The notes beneath the pieces are model-generated. The model was not told where the DNA came from and did not search any database. It worked only from the letters and a program-made list of their open reading frames with translations. This document shows positions 9,232-19,080 of a DNA stretch of 64,000 nt, piece by piece. A program made the position numbers and the translations under genes. This stretch comes from Puccinellia tenuiflora. Its lineage: Eukaryota; Streptophyta; Magnoliopsida; Poales; Poaceae. Every line of letters starts with the position of its first letter. The stretch's first letter is position 1. The stretch spans positions 345,716 to 409,715 of the forward strand of contig QRDG01000944.1 of NCBI GenBank assembly GCA_012064385.1. Direction: 5' to 3'.

Positions 9232-11691
9232 CTACTTTGGAGGCGGGTTGGCGCTGATGGTGACACAAGCCCCCGAGCCACTTGCCTCCAGAGACACTTG
9301 CTTTGTCGCGGCCTTCTCCTGAGAGAACAGCTGCTTCTTCTTCGCGGGGGGCCTCAGGAGGGGTTCCTCGTCCTCGTCAGCGGGTGACGCCACCGCGGCA
9401 GCCTTGTAGGCCGCTTGCGCAGCGTACAGGGCGTCCGAGACCACGCCACGGATGACAATGGTGCCACCCGAGCCAGGGAGCTTGACGAGGTTGTAGGCGT
9501 GGTGGGTCACCGCCATGAATTTGGCGAGGGCGGGGTAGCCGAGTATGGCGTTGTAGGGCAGGCCGATGTGCGCGACGTCGAAGTCGATCAGCTCGGTGCG
9601 GTAGTTGGTCTGGGTGCCGAAAGTGACGGCGAGCCTCACCTGCCCCAAAGGGGTGGTGAGACCCTCTGTCACTCCCGAGAAGGGCCTGGTAGGCATGAGC
9701 CGCTCGTAGGGCACCTGCAGCTTCTCGAATGTCTCGACGGAGATGACGTTGAGGCCAGCACCCCCATCAATGAGCGTCTTAGAGACGGCGATATTGTTGA
9801 TGGTGGGGGTGCAGACCAACGGGATGGTGCCAACGGTTGAAGTGGACTTGGGGTGGTCGCCGGAGTCGAAAGTAATGGGGCACTGGGACCACTTGAGGGG
9901 CCTGGAGGCCTCGACTCCAGGAAGGGCTGCTGCGACCTCGCGAGCGAGTTGCTTGAAGTGGCGGTTAGAGCGAGGGGCCTGAGCCCCGCCAAGGATGCAA
10001 GCGGCTCCACGAGGTACCTGGTAGCCTTCATCAGCCTCGGCAGGCAGGTTGTCGTTTGCGGGCTGGGCAGCGTTGGCCTGAGGGTTCTGCTGGTAGTTGT
10101 CGTTGTAGTTGTTGTTCCAGCGTCGCCCCCCGCGGCCGCTGCGGCCTCCGCCGCGGCCTCCGTTTGCCTCGCGAGCCTCGCGAGCCTCGCGAAGCCTCGC
10201 GAGCCTCGCGAAGCCTCGCGAAGCCTCGCGAGCCTCGCGAAGCCTCTTGATGTCGAAGCAGTCCTCGGTGGCGTGAGAGTGCCTGTTGTGGTAGATGCAG
10301 AAGGGACGATCATCCTTCTTCTCAGGTCCTGCGGCTGGAGTGGCAGCTTGGCGAGACTGCTTGGCGTCAGGCTCTGCCGCGAGGACTGCAGTAGTCTTGC
10401 GCTTCTCAGAGGATTTCTTCTTCTTGGACCCCTCGGTGGGGTCCCCTGGCTCGTTCTTGACGAACAAGCGGCCCTCTTCAGCCTTGGCGCACTTGTCCGC
10501 CAAGTCGAAAAGCTTGACGACGGTGGTGATGTTGTCGTGGATGCCGAGCTTCTCGAGCATCCGCACGTTTGTGACCCCAGCCTGGAAGGCCGAAATGACC
10601 TGCGCGTCGGTGGCGTTGGGGATCTTGTTGCGCACTTGGCTGAAGCGCTGGATGTACTTGCGGAGGGTCTCGCTGGGCTTCTGACGCACGGCGCGGAGGT
10701 CGTTGTAGGTGAGGCCGCGCTCGTACGTGCCCTTGAAGTTGGCGACGAAGCACCGACAGAGCTCCTCCCAGGAGTTGATGGACTCGGCGGGGAGGTTGGT
10801 GAGCCATGAGGACGCAGAGTCCTTGAGGGCCATGGGGAACCAGTTTGCCATGACCTTGTCGTCGCCCCCGGCGGCCTGGATAGCCAGAGAGTAGAGCTGC
10901 AGGAACTCCAGGGGGTTGTTCTTGCCGTCGTAGCGCGGAGGGAGGTCCAGCCTGAACTTGACCGGCCAGACGACGCGACGAAGGCTGTGAGTGAACGCGG
11001 CCGTCGTGCCGTAGGTGACCGTGCCGTTGGCAAGGGTGGCGCGGAGGTGGCGCCCGGCGGTGGCGACGTCCTGGACGGCGCGGTTGCGGCGTTCTTGCCC
11101 GCGCTCGATGCTCACGCGTGCGTCCTCAGGGGCTCGCTGCACGATCTGGCAGTCATGCGGCGACGACGCGTGCGATGCAGCGCGGCCGTCGCGAGGAGGA
11201 GCCCCCGCTGGAGCAGGTTGCGGTGCAACCGGTGGAGCCGGAGCGGGTGCGGGATAGAGAGGAGGCGCGGGAGGTGCGCCGTGCGCCACGTCCCCCACGA
11301 GTGCAGACGGAACCAAGGAATGAGACGGCGCAGGTGCCGCGGCGCGAGCGGCGCCGATGAGCTCGGCAACGCGGTTGAGCCAGGCCTCCTGAGCCGCCGG
11401 CGTGGGGCGGTACTGCAGCAGCTCCTGCTCCATGAGGAGCGCAGTCGCCGGGCTGGGCGCAGAGCGGCCCAGCGAGGAGGCGGCACGGTCCCGCGACGGG
11501 GGCAGGGAGGAGGCCTCCTCTTCGCCGAGGTCATCCTCAGCGTGGTCGATGTCGTCGTCGTCCGGGTGCTCGACACGGGGCTCGGGGTCGACACGGCGCT
11601 CCAGAGCAGAGCCCCCACGCGGGCGGCCTGCGGGAGCGGTGGCGGCGCTAGCCGTCCGGCGAGCGAGACGTTCGGCACGAGAACCGGCCAT
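9232..11691 (-). CDS. E2 gag-protease polyprotein (819 aa)
   Basis: This is an intact frame of 819 aa whose ATG (11691) is 49 bp from the LTR and just after the PBS. An Ala/Pro-rich N-terminus (to ~215) precedes a retrotransposon gag domain (~230-400; core WPVKFRLDLPPRYDGKNN). A CxxxH-type element follows (CIYHNRHSHATEDC, ~470), then an Arg/Glu/Ala repeat tract encoded by the tcgcga minisatellite. A retropepsin-like domain ends the protein, with the active-site motif LIDGGAGLNVIS. The protein would form the virus-like particle core and process itself. It stops after the protease with no RT. The intact frame despite missing pol suggests the gag may have been kept useful in trans (inference). 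Confidence 0.9.
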   Translation of the reverse strand: MAGSRAERLARRTASAATAPAGRPRGGSALERRVDPEPRVEHPDDDDIDHAEDDLGEEEASSLPPSRDRAASSLGRSAPSPATALLMEQELLQYRPTPAAQEAWLNRVAELIGAARAAAPAPSHSLVPSALVGDVAHGAPPAPPLYPAPAPAPPVAPQPAPAGAPPRDGRAASHASSPHDCQIVQRAPEDARVSIERGQERRNRAVQDVATAGRHLRATLANGTVTYGTTAAFTHSLRRVVWPVKFRLDLPPRYDGKNNPLEFLQLYSLAIQAAGGDDKVMANWFPMALKDSASSWLTNLPAESINSWEELCRCFVANFKGTYERGLTYNDLRAVRQKPSETLRKYIQRFSQVRNKIPNATDAQVISAFQAGVTNVRMLEKLGIHDNITTVVKLFDLADKCAKAEEGRLFVKNEPGDPTEGSKKKKSSEKRKTTAVLAAEPDAKQSRQAATPAAGPEKKDDRPFCIYHNRHSHATEDCFDIKRLREAREASRGFARLARLREAREAREANGGRGGGRSGRGGRRWNNNYNDNYQQNPQANAAQPANDNLPAEADEGYQVPRGAACILGGAQAPRSNRHFKQLAREVAAALPGVEASRPLKWSQCPITFDSGDHPKSTSTVGTIPLVCTPTINNIAVSKTLIDGGAGLNVISVETFEKLQVPYERLMPTRPFSGVTEGLTTPLGQVRLAVTFGTQTNYRTELIDFDVAHIGLPYNAILGYPALAKFMAVTHHAYNLVKLPGSGGTIVIRGVVSDALYAAQAAYKAAAVASPADEDEEPLLRPPAKKKQLFSQEKAATKQVSLEASGSGACVTISANPPPK
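10166..10244 (-). repeat. tcgcga minisatellite inside E2 gag
   Basis: About eight tandem 9-10 bp units of the form gcctcgcga(a) lie in the coding frame after the Cys/His motif. They encode a repetitive Arg-Glu-Ala-rich peptide on the minus strand. Each unit contains the palindrome tcgcga, which is also over-represented in the E2 LTR. Confidence 0.85.
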
Positions 11692-11722
11692 GGTTGTGTC
11701 GAGGATGAAGACGCGCCTCAGC

Positions 11723-11740
11723 CCCCTACCTGGCGCGCCA
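11723..11740 (-). other. E2 primer-binding site
   Basis: On the minus strand tggcgcgccaggtagggg starts two bases after the LTR end. This is the PBS type seen in RIRE2/Grande-like Tat elements. Confidence 0.85.
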
Positions 11741-11742
11741 AA

Positions 11743-12700
11743 TGTCGGAGATTGTCCCCAGGAACTAGGGGTGTCTCCAAGGTATCGTGTAAGGGGCTGA
11801 ACACGGAGTCAAACAATCCACAATGTGCTCCGGCGACGGTGCTCGTCAGGCTCGCTGCGGACGACACTGCAGAGATTGACACAAGGTCTTACCCAGGTTC
11901 AGGGCCCTCTTGTGGAGGTAAAACCCCTACGTCCTGCTTCTGTGTATTGCACTGCTTGGAAAGTTCACAGTACCAGGAGAGCTTGTCGAGCTCGAGGTGG
12001 CTAACAATGGCTACTTGCTAGTCTTTAGATCTAGGGTTTTTGGGTAGGCTCCTAGACTCCAAAAACCGAACCCTTTGCTTGGGCGTGCTCCTCCTCCTTT
12101 TATAGGCGCCCTGGGCCTCTTCTGCCCAAACATTTGGGCGGGAAGGGCTACCACATGGCGACGAAGGAGGAGGCACGGTGCACCGTAAAGGTGAGGTCTA
12201 CCATAAAGGTAAAGCTCGTGGACGCGGTCCACGGTAGGGGAACGGCGTCACCAAAGCTGAAAAGGGGGCACCGACCAGCTGGACAGTGGGATGGCGCTTG
12301 CCGAGGTGGGAGGTTACCCACGGTGATGTCGTCCTTGGAGCGTAGCTGCAGACTGTTCCCTTGTCACCAAAGAGGCAATACTCGTTGTCCGCTTTGCTTG
12401 GCTCCGCTTTGTTGACTGCTTTATACATGGAAACGGCAACTGCGGCGTTGTCGTCATCGCACGTAGGCACGCACGTCACTCTGCACACGGCGCAGAGCCC
12501 ATGTGCGCTCTGCCGCGGGGGCAGAGATGGCTTTACGAGGAAGGCGCTTCGCGAGGCGAAAAGCCTCACCAAGCCCTTCAGCTTGGTCCTTAGCAGAATT
12601 GCGGGCGGCGTCGGAGACGCCTTGTCGAGGAGCGATCCCTCGCCAAGGGAGAAAATCCTTGGAGAGGAGAGAAAACCCTTCGCGAGGGAAAAATCCTCGC
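11743..12700 (-). repeat. E2 5' LTR, first segment (interrupted by E3)
   Basis: This segment corresponds to 3371-4328 of the other copy. It is interrupted at 12700 by E3 and resumes at 39058. The last five bases, ctcgc (12696-12700), are the left TSD of E3. Confidence 0.93.
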
Positions 12701-13130
12701 TGACGAGCAGTGGACTCGGCAAATCCCAAGGTCATGTACCCCGGGTTGATTGAGGGGGAGAGAGTATGAACGTTGGTGGCTGTGGACGGCTAACAGGGGG
12801 CGAGTTTACCCAGGTTCGGCCCCTCGAGGTGAGGTAAAGACCTACTCCTGCTTGTCTGGTACTATCGAGGTGGCTACAATGGCGAGATGGAAATCTCGCT
12901 AGGGTTTGTGTGCTGCTTGCTTGACCTAGATGGCGCACCCTCCTGGCCTTTATATCACAGGCCAGGTCTCGGGTGGACGGTGCGGATCGCACATTACAAG
13001 ATAAGGAAAGTCATCACCGGCCTAACCAGCTACTTGGGCCACACGGTACACTTCATGGGCTTCAATGGGCTTCCCTTGGCGTGACCCAGGTACCACCACC
13101 GTGGGGTACCCAGAAGGTATCCCCACGACA
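12701..13130 (-). repeat. E3 3' LTR (left copy)
   Basis: A 430-bp LTR, the partner of 38621-39052. By eye there are two substitutions and two small indels between the copies (~1%). The short LTR with a long internal region is typical of Tat/Ogre-type elements. Confidence 0.94.
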
Positions 13131-13145
13131 GTAGCCCCCGAGTGC
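13131..13145 (-). other. E3 polypurine tract
   Basis: Minus-strand gcactcgggggctac abuts the 3' LTR. The same cactcgggggct word is the core of the tandem array at 17788-18898. Confidence 0.75.
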
Positions 13146-13968
13146 TTATTCGAATCGCAGAGTCGAGTAAAGGACTCCTTCCTCCGGGCACGCCACCTGG
13201 TTCCTTTACAAGTCAACCTTCGGCTGCAATCGTCTTGAATAATCGGGTGCGCCTCATGAGCTTCTTGATTCGCCAACTTTCGACTGCCGTTGTCCTTAGT
13301 CGTCGGGTGCGCGAACAGCGCTCCCGATGGGAGTAGCCCCCGAGATTAAGCTGAATTGATTGCAATTGAGGTTAAACTCAATTTTTTTCAGTCGAAAAGT
13401 CCGGTCCCGATGGGAGTAGGCTTACTGCGTAAGTTTGCTCAGCTCATGGAGCTTACCGTATTTGTCTGGCACTCGAACGAGTTTGTCGAGTCGACTCGGC
13501 TCTCAGAGCTTACTGTATCCTTGTTGCACTCGAAAGAGCTGTCCGGGTGCTCCATCAGCCCGTTGGCTTACTTGATACGTCTCCACTGATGACGGCAGGG
13601 CTGACGTTTTCGGCGTGCTCTGCATCCGATGGGACGTAACAGAGTGGTCCCAGTGTCAGTATTGACTGTTCTGACCGTTGGGCGCGAAATTTTCGTGGTA
13701 TGATGATGGCGCCTCGATTCCCGCGCGTAGTGGGCGGCGTGGCCGGCGACGGTTGCTATCTCCGCGCGACACGTGGACGGCCGGATGTTGCCTCGAATTG
13801 CCGCTTCGTGGAGGACGGTCAGGATGAATTGATCCCGCGGTATATAATTTTCACCGCGGTGGGGAATAGTTCATCCATCCCCATTTCGCCGTCGTCTCCC
13901 TTGCTTCCTCCTCCATTGCTGCCCTTGCGCCCGATTCTCCAAAGCTTTCTCCACTTTCCCCAGCGAAG
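13146..13968 (+). promoter_or_regulatory. Promoter region of the E3 antisense gene, TATA at 13841
   Basis: No open frame of note. A TATA box, tatataa (13841-13847), sits about 125 bp upstream of the antisense ATG, so the antisense unit has its own promoter just inside the 3' LTR. A direct-repeat word, tcgggtgcgcgaacagcgct, occurs at about 13302 and again in an intron at about 15639. PPT-like agcccccgag words occur at 13133 and about 13337. Confidence 0.6.
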
Positions 13969-16628
13969 ATGGGCTTGAAGAGGGCGAAGACCACCGAGGG
14001 CACCGCCGCCGCCGCCGACGCGGGCATGAAGAAGGTGGAAGGCGACTGGGTGAAGTCGTCGGTGAAGAAAGCTGATCTGGAGAGCCTCCGCGCGCAGGGG
14101 CTGCTGCCGCCGGCGGACCGGGCGGCCGTGCGCGCTCCGGGAAAAGAGGTACTCCCCTCTCCTCGCGATGGGGAACGCGTTTGCTTCGTGGAGTTCCTTC
14201 CACGGGGTTTCGGGTTCCCCATCCACGATTTTGTTCGTGGTCTCATGTTCGCTTATGGGATTCAGATCCACGATCTGACTCCCAACAGCGTCTTGAGCAT
14301 CGCGAGCTTTATCGTGCTCTGCGAGTGCTTCTTGGGAATCTCTCCCAATTGGCTTCTCTGGAAGTCTCTGTTCTTCGTTCGCAAGAACGTTGGGAAGTCG
14401 AAGCAGGTCTACCCAGTCGGCGGCTTCAACATCCAAGTGCGTGGCGACACCACGTTCTTCCAGATGAAGAAATCTGACTCCGTCCAGAATTGGCGGAGGA
14501 AGTGGTTCTACATCAGGTGCGACCAAGAAGGCCTTCCTGACTTCGCGGCTGACCGCGCGTTGCAGAAGACGAAGGCGTGGACGCACCCGCTGTCAAAGGA
14601 AGACAAGGAGGCGACCAAACCGCTGCTGGCACTCCTCCGCGATCTTCTGAAGACCCTTGGTCGCGAGTCGGGTGGGGTGTACCTCATCGCCACCTTCTTC
14701 AGGCTCCGAGTGCAGCCACTCCGCCGCCGCGACCAGCCAATGTGGGCGCGTGCATCCGGCGATGAACTTGATGATGAAGGAGTCGAGTCGAAGGTGAGGA
14801 GCATCACCAGCCTCCGAGCCGCAGACACATGCAGCGTCAAGTGCCCGGTGCAGCCATATGGCCTCGACAACCCTGTGCCTGAGGTAAATGTCTTGAACCT
14901 TGCTTGTCTTCGGTTTTCTTCAGTCGAATCTTATTGCTTGACTCGAACTTTTTGACAGGGTCGTTCCAGCTTTGTTAGCCTTCCTCCGCTGATGGAGAAC
15001 GGCCCTCACGAAGAGGCAGAAATTTTGAAGGAGGACGAGGAGGATGACGACGAACTCCCTTCCGCCAACTCTCCGAGCGAAGAGGTGGAGGAGGATGATG
15101 AAGACGAAGAGCCGCTGCACAAGCGGCAAAGGCGAAGGATTGGCGAGTCTGCTTCGGCTTCGTCACCCGCAAAGCAGGTAGAGGTGGAGGACGTGGACGA
15201 GGCGAGCGAGTCGTCTTCGGGTGCCAGGTACACGAGCGACCCGACAGAGCCTGCGTTCGTGCCTCCGCTTAGCTCTGCGCCACCGACTAGGTTCGCGAGA
15301 CTGCCCTCCGTCTCCGTGGAGAGCGATGATGATCAGGACGTCACCAGGTTAGTCTTGTTTGTCGAGTGCCCTTTTTGCCTTTGCGAGTATTTGAATTGAA
15401 TTATCCTGTCCCAGCAACCGCACTGGTGCTGCCGGTTCTTCGCCTCCAGAGACGGAGCATACCTCTGCTCCCGTGCTCGAGCGCACCGCGAAGGCGACCG
15501 AAGAACAGCCGCAGGCGGGTGGCGCGTCAACCTTGAAGGCTTCGACCTCCTCCGTGCCAGAGAAGACGCTGATGCGACTTCGGTGGACGCTGGGTTGCTT
15601 GAGCATGTAAGTTTCTCTTGACTCAGTCTACAAGATCTGTATCGGGTGCGCGAACAGCGCTCCCGATGGGAGTAGCCCCCGAAGATGTGCGTGACTAGAA
15701 TAGTCGGGCACAGATTGACATCTTTTTCTGTGCACAGCCGTTTTGTCGCCAACTGCTGGAGGGAGCCAAGGCCTTTTTGGGGATGGAGAAGGAGAAGAAC
15801 CGACTCCACGCTGCTTTGGAGCAAGCTAACAGTAAGTACTAACCCTTGTGTTCGAGTGATGCTGCGACTGTCCTCCTTATTGACTGCTCCGGTGATCCAC
15901 AGGCGAGAGGGAGAGCCTAGCGAAGCGGGTCGCGGAGCTGGAGAGATCCCTGGGTGCGGCTCAAAAGCGTGAGCAAACCCGGGGTGATCGAGAGAAGACC
16001 CAGGTTGAGCGATTGCTCACACTCACCAAAGCAATTGGAGGTAAATATCTCGGCTCATTGCCTACTTTGTCTTGTGTCGCTTTCTGATTTCTTACAAGTT
16101 TGGTCCTCTTTTCGTTGTTCAGAGCCATGCGGAGGCGCTCCTCCGGAAGATACCTCCAGTGAGAATCTCGACCTGGAGAAAGCTGTTGGCTTTGTTGACC
16201 GCGCCTACGCGTATGCTTCGGCTGCGCTGCAGCAATCGTCGGCGGCGCTGCAGAAGTCGAAGGATGCCCTGGCGAGTGTGCACCGGAGCATCTTCCCCGA
16301 GCAGCCGTCGCCGGTCGGTGTCGATGCGCTTGCGGCTCCGTTTGAAGGCGAAGCGACCACCCTGGCGGACTTCACGCGTGCTCAGACGGTACGCGGCTCA
16401 GAGCTCACTTTCCAGCTCCTACTTGGTCACCAAGTCGCAGGTGACTTTGAGAAGGTTGTCAGCGACTTCCCTCGGAAACCTGACGGCAAGACCGCGTCCC
16501 TCAGCGGTGTGAAGGTGCAGGCGAGTCAGCTGGCTGAGAAGTTGATAGCCACCTTCGAGAGGAAGATCGCCAAGGCTAAGGAGTTGGCTGCTAGGAAGAA
16601 ACGCTCCCAGTCAGAGTCTGCCATGTAG
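13969..16628 (+). pseudogene. Antisense gene A of E3: Transposase_28-like domain, six exons, one frameshift
   Basis: Exons with GT-AG borders are 13969-14883, 14959-15347, 15415-15606, 15738-15831, 15903-16040 and 16123-16628 (stop TAG). The exon sum is 2234 nt, one base short of a multiple of three. A 1-nt loss in exon 3 near 15560 explains the change of frame between its start and end, so the gene is broken there. Residues 83-140 hold the core shared with the E2 antisense gene (MFAYGIQIHDLTPNS ... CECFLGISP). Exon 2 encodes a very acidic tract with a KRQRRR basic patch. Exons 4-6 encode a charged, coiled-coil-like tail. Function is unknown; the exon model is my own inference from splice signals and frame continuity. 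Confidence 0.72.
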
Positions 16629-16811
16629 TTTCCTTTGTCTTAGGGTTCTTCTTTTGGTCATAGCCTGTAATGAACCATACAGTTTGCGGGTCTTCTGGCC
16701 GCGGACAAACTGATTCTGAAATGTGAATATGTGCCTTCGAGTCTTTTGTCATACTTTCTTCTAGGATGTGATCTTTTCCTTGCTTGACACTGTCGAACTT
16801 GGCAGCCTGAG

Positions 16812-17679
16812 ATGGGTGAGACTCCCGAGGTTGCTGGGGCCGCTGTTGTGGGTGAGGACGAGGATACTTCTTCGGCTGCACCCACTCGCCCTCGTCGTCA
16901 AGCTCCTCCAGCCCACGCGCGGAGCGCCAATGACCAACGAGTGTTCACCTATATGAGGAACAAGATTGTTGAACTTGAGTCGAAGGTGAGGACTGCCGAG
17001 TTGGAGTTGGAGCGCTTGAAGTCACGGCCTGCTGCGCCGTTCTCACAGCGTGAGGAATTCCTTCTTGCCCAGATAGACCTGATCAGTCGACAACTGCAAG
17101 GTTGGTCTTCTGACGCTTTGCTCTTGTTTCTTTATGCTTGCACTGTTCTAAGTGCTGGGTCTTCATGCAGATGTGAATGCTGACCGGACGGCCGAGCAGG
17201 GTCGAGTGGACGAGCGAGTGGATAGAGAAGCCGCCGGTGACTCACTCGAAGCTCGTCAATTTTGGTCGGACAAGTCCAAGGGCAGTATACTTGCAAGAAT
17301 GCTGGATCGCACCTGGCGGGCTGCTTTGCTCTTGGAAGGTTGCAGAAACACTCTATTGCAGGTCAACAAGGTGTTCTTTCCGCACAACGAGCAACCTAGC
17401 GGACTGGCTGCGCTGCTGGAGAGGTACCGTGAGGGTAAAGTCAAGGCGTTGAAGGAAGTCGTGCACACCCAGCTTGTTGCCGGGGCGAACGTGGCGCTGG
17501 CGTACGTTCGAATGCATCGGCCCCATCTTCCCTTGGACAAGGTGCTTGACGGCTTGCCTGGAGCAGGTGACTACGCCGATACTCTTGCGGCTGCGCGTCA
17601 GATGATTCAGCAAGTCCAGGCCTTCAGCGAGCAGCTTGTGGGGCCGCTTGATGCGCCAAAGGAGGAACCTGTAGAGTAA
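16812..17679 (+). CDS. Antisense gene B of E3: 265-aa coiled-coil protein, two exons
   Basis: Exons 16812-17100 and 17171-17679 join across a 70-bp GT-AG intron (ends atgcag) to give 265 codons without interruption. The N-terminal part holds a short helical stretch (~45-85, Leu/Glu/Lys heptads). The second exon has a conserved-looking block (FWSDKSKGSILARMLDRTW). No catalytic motif is recognised. It lies 183 bp after antisense gene A on the same strand and could be a separate unit or a 3' part of the same transcript; an acceptor-like ggcag stands just before its ATG. Product function is unknown. Confidence 0.6.
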
Positions 17680-17787
17680 GAATAGCAGTCTGTTGTTGTA
17701 TGATGTTAGCTTGTAACGTAGATATGCATGTATGTATGCCCATGTGATGTTATTCGCTTAATGTACAATGTGTGATTTTGCACTCGT
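17680..17787 (+). other. 3' flank of antisense gene B
   Basis: Short T/G-rich stretch with repeated tgtat words (for example gtatgtatgcccatgtgatg), plausible as a plant 3' UTR with polyadenylation elements. No frame. Confidence 0.4.
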
Positions 17788-18898
17788 AGACCTGTATGGC
17801 GCGAGCCCCCGAGTGGTTCGAGTGGCGGCCTAGGATTTTCGAGTTATGCCTGTGCGGCGCAGCCCCCGAGTGGTTCGAGTGGCGGCCTAGGCTGGACTTA
17901 GACCTGTATGGCGCGAGCCCCCGAGTGGTTCGAGTGGCAGCTTAGGATTTTTGAGTTGTGCCTGTGTGGCGCAGCCCCCGAGTGGTTCGAGTGGCGGCCT
18001 AGGCTGGACTTAGACCTGTATGGCGCGAGCCCCCGAGTGGTTCGAGTGGCGGCCTAGGATTTTCGAGTTATGTCTGTGCGGCGCAGCCCCCGAGTGATTC
18101 GAGTGGCGGCCTAGGCTGGACTTAGACCTGTATGGCGCGAGCCCCCGAGTGATTCGAGTGGCGGCCTAGGCTAGACTTAGACCTGTATGGCGCGAGCCCC
18201 CGAGTGATTCGAGTGGCGGCCTAGGATTTTTGAGTTATGCCTGTGTGGCGCAGCCCCCGAGTGATTCGAGTGGCGGCCTAGGCTGGACTTAGACCTGTAT
18301 GGCGCGAGCCCCCGAGTGATTCGAGTGGCGGCCTAGGATTTTTGAGTTATGCCTGTGTGGCGCAGCCCCCGAGTAATTCGAGTGGCGGCCTAGGCTGGAC
18401 TTAGACCTGTATGGCGCGAGCCCCCGAGTGATTCGAGTGGCGGCCTAAGATTTTTGAGTTATGCCTGTGTGGCGCAGCCCCCGAGTGATTCGAGTGGCGG
18501 CTTAGGCTGGACTTAGACCTGTATGGCGCGAGCCCCCGAGTGATTCGAGTGGCGGCCTAGGATTTTGAGTTATGCCTGTGTGGCGCAGCCCCCGAGTGAT
18601 TCGAGTGGCGGCCTAGGCTGGACTTAGACCTGTATGGCGCGAGCCCCCGAGTGATTCGAGTGGCGGCCTAGGATTTTTGAGTTATGCCTGTGTGGCGCAG
18701 CCCCCGAGTAATTCGAGTGGCGGCCTAGGCTGGACTTAGACCTGTATGGCGCGAGCCCCCGAGTGATTCGAGTGGCGGCCTAAGATTTTTGAGTTATGCC
18801 TGTGTGGCGCAGCCCCCGAGTGATTCGAGTGGCGGCCTAGGCTGGACTTAGACCTGTATGGCGCGAGCCCCCGAGTGGTTCGAGTGGCGGCCTAGGAT
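17788..18898. repeat. 112-bp tandem array (about 10 dimeric units) in E3
   Basis: The word agacctgtatggcgcgagcc recurs at 17788, 17900, 18012, 18124, 18179, 18291, 18403, 18515, 18626, 18738 and 18850. The period is 112 bp, with one half-unit step (55 bp) and one 111-bp step. Each unit is a dimer of two ~56-bp halves with the common core agcccccgagtgattcgagt, so the core occurs about 20 times. Read on the element's strand, the core is cactcgggggct, the E3 PPT word. The array lies between integrase and the antisense genes. Tat/Ogre elements are known to grow tandem arrays in this region, some of which seeded satellites. Confidence 0.95.
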
Positions 18899-19080
18899 TT
18901 AGGTTGATTGCTCGTAAAGAAAGAAATGACAAGTCTTTTCCTTCAAATATCTTTATTGATTCTCGCAAACAGGCCGCCTCGTTAAAACCCTTCCAGTCCC
19001 CTTAGGTGCCCTGGCGAGGGAAAGAGTGCGTAAGAAACCTGCTGCTACTTAACAAGGTGAAGCTTACAAGCTGGGGTCGA
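18899..19080 (-). other. 3' flank of E3 pol
   Basis: Spacer between the integrase stop and the tandem array. It contains gcctcgttaaaaccctt, a motif of conserved appearance. No reading frame. Confidence 0.4.

Noticed and set aside
9853..12021. Long plus-strand open frames opposite E2 gag (318 and 344 codons)
   Set aside because: They mirror the GC-rich gag frame on the other strand and have low-complexity composition. The real frame has gag and protease motifs.
17788..18898. CRISPR-like regular repeats
   Set aside because: Units are contiguous 112-bp dimers without unique spacers, inside a plant retrotransposon.
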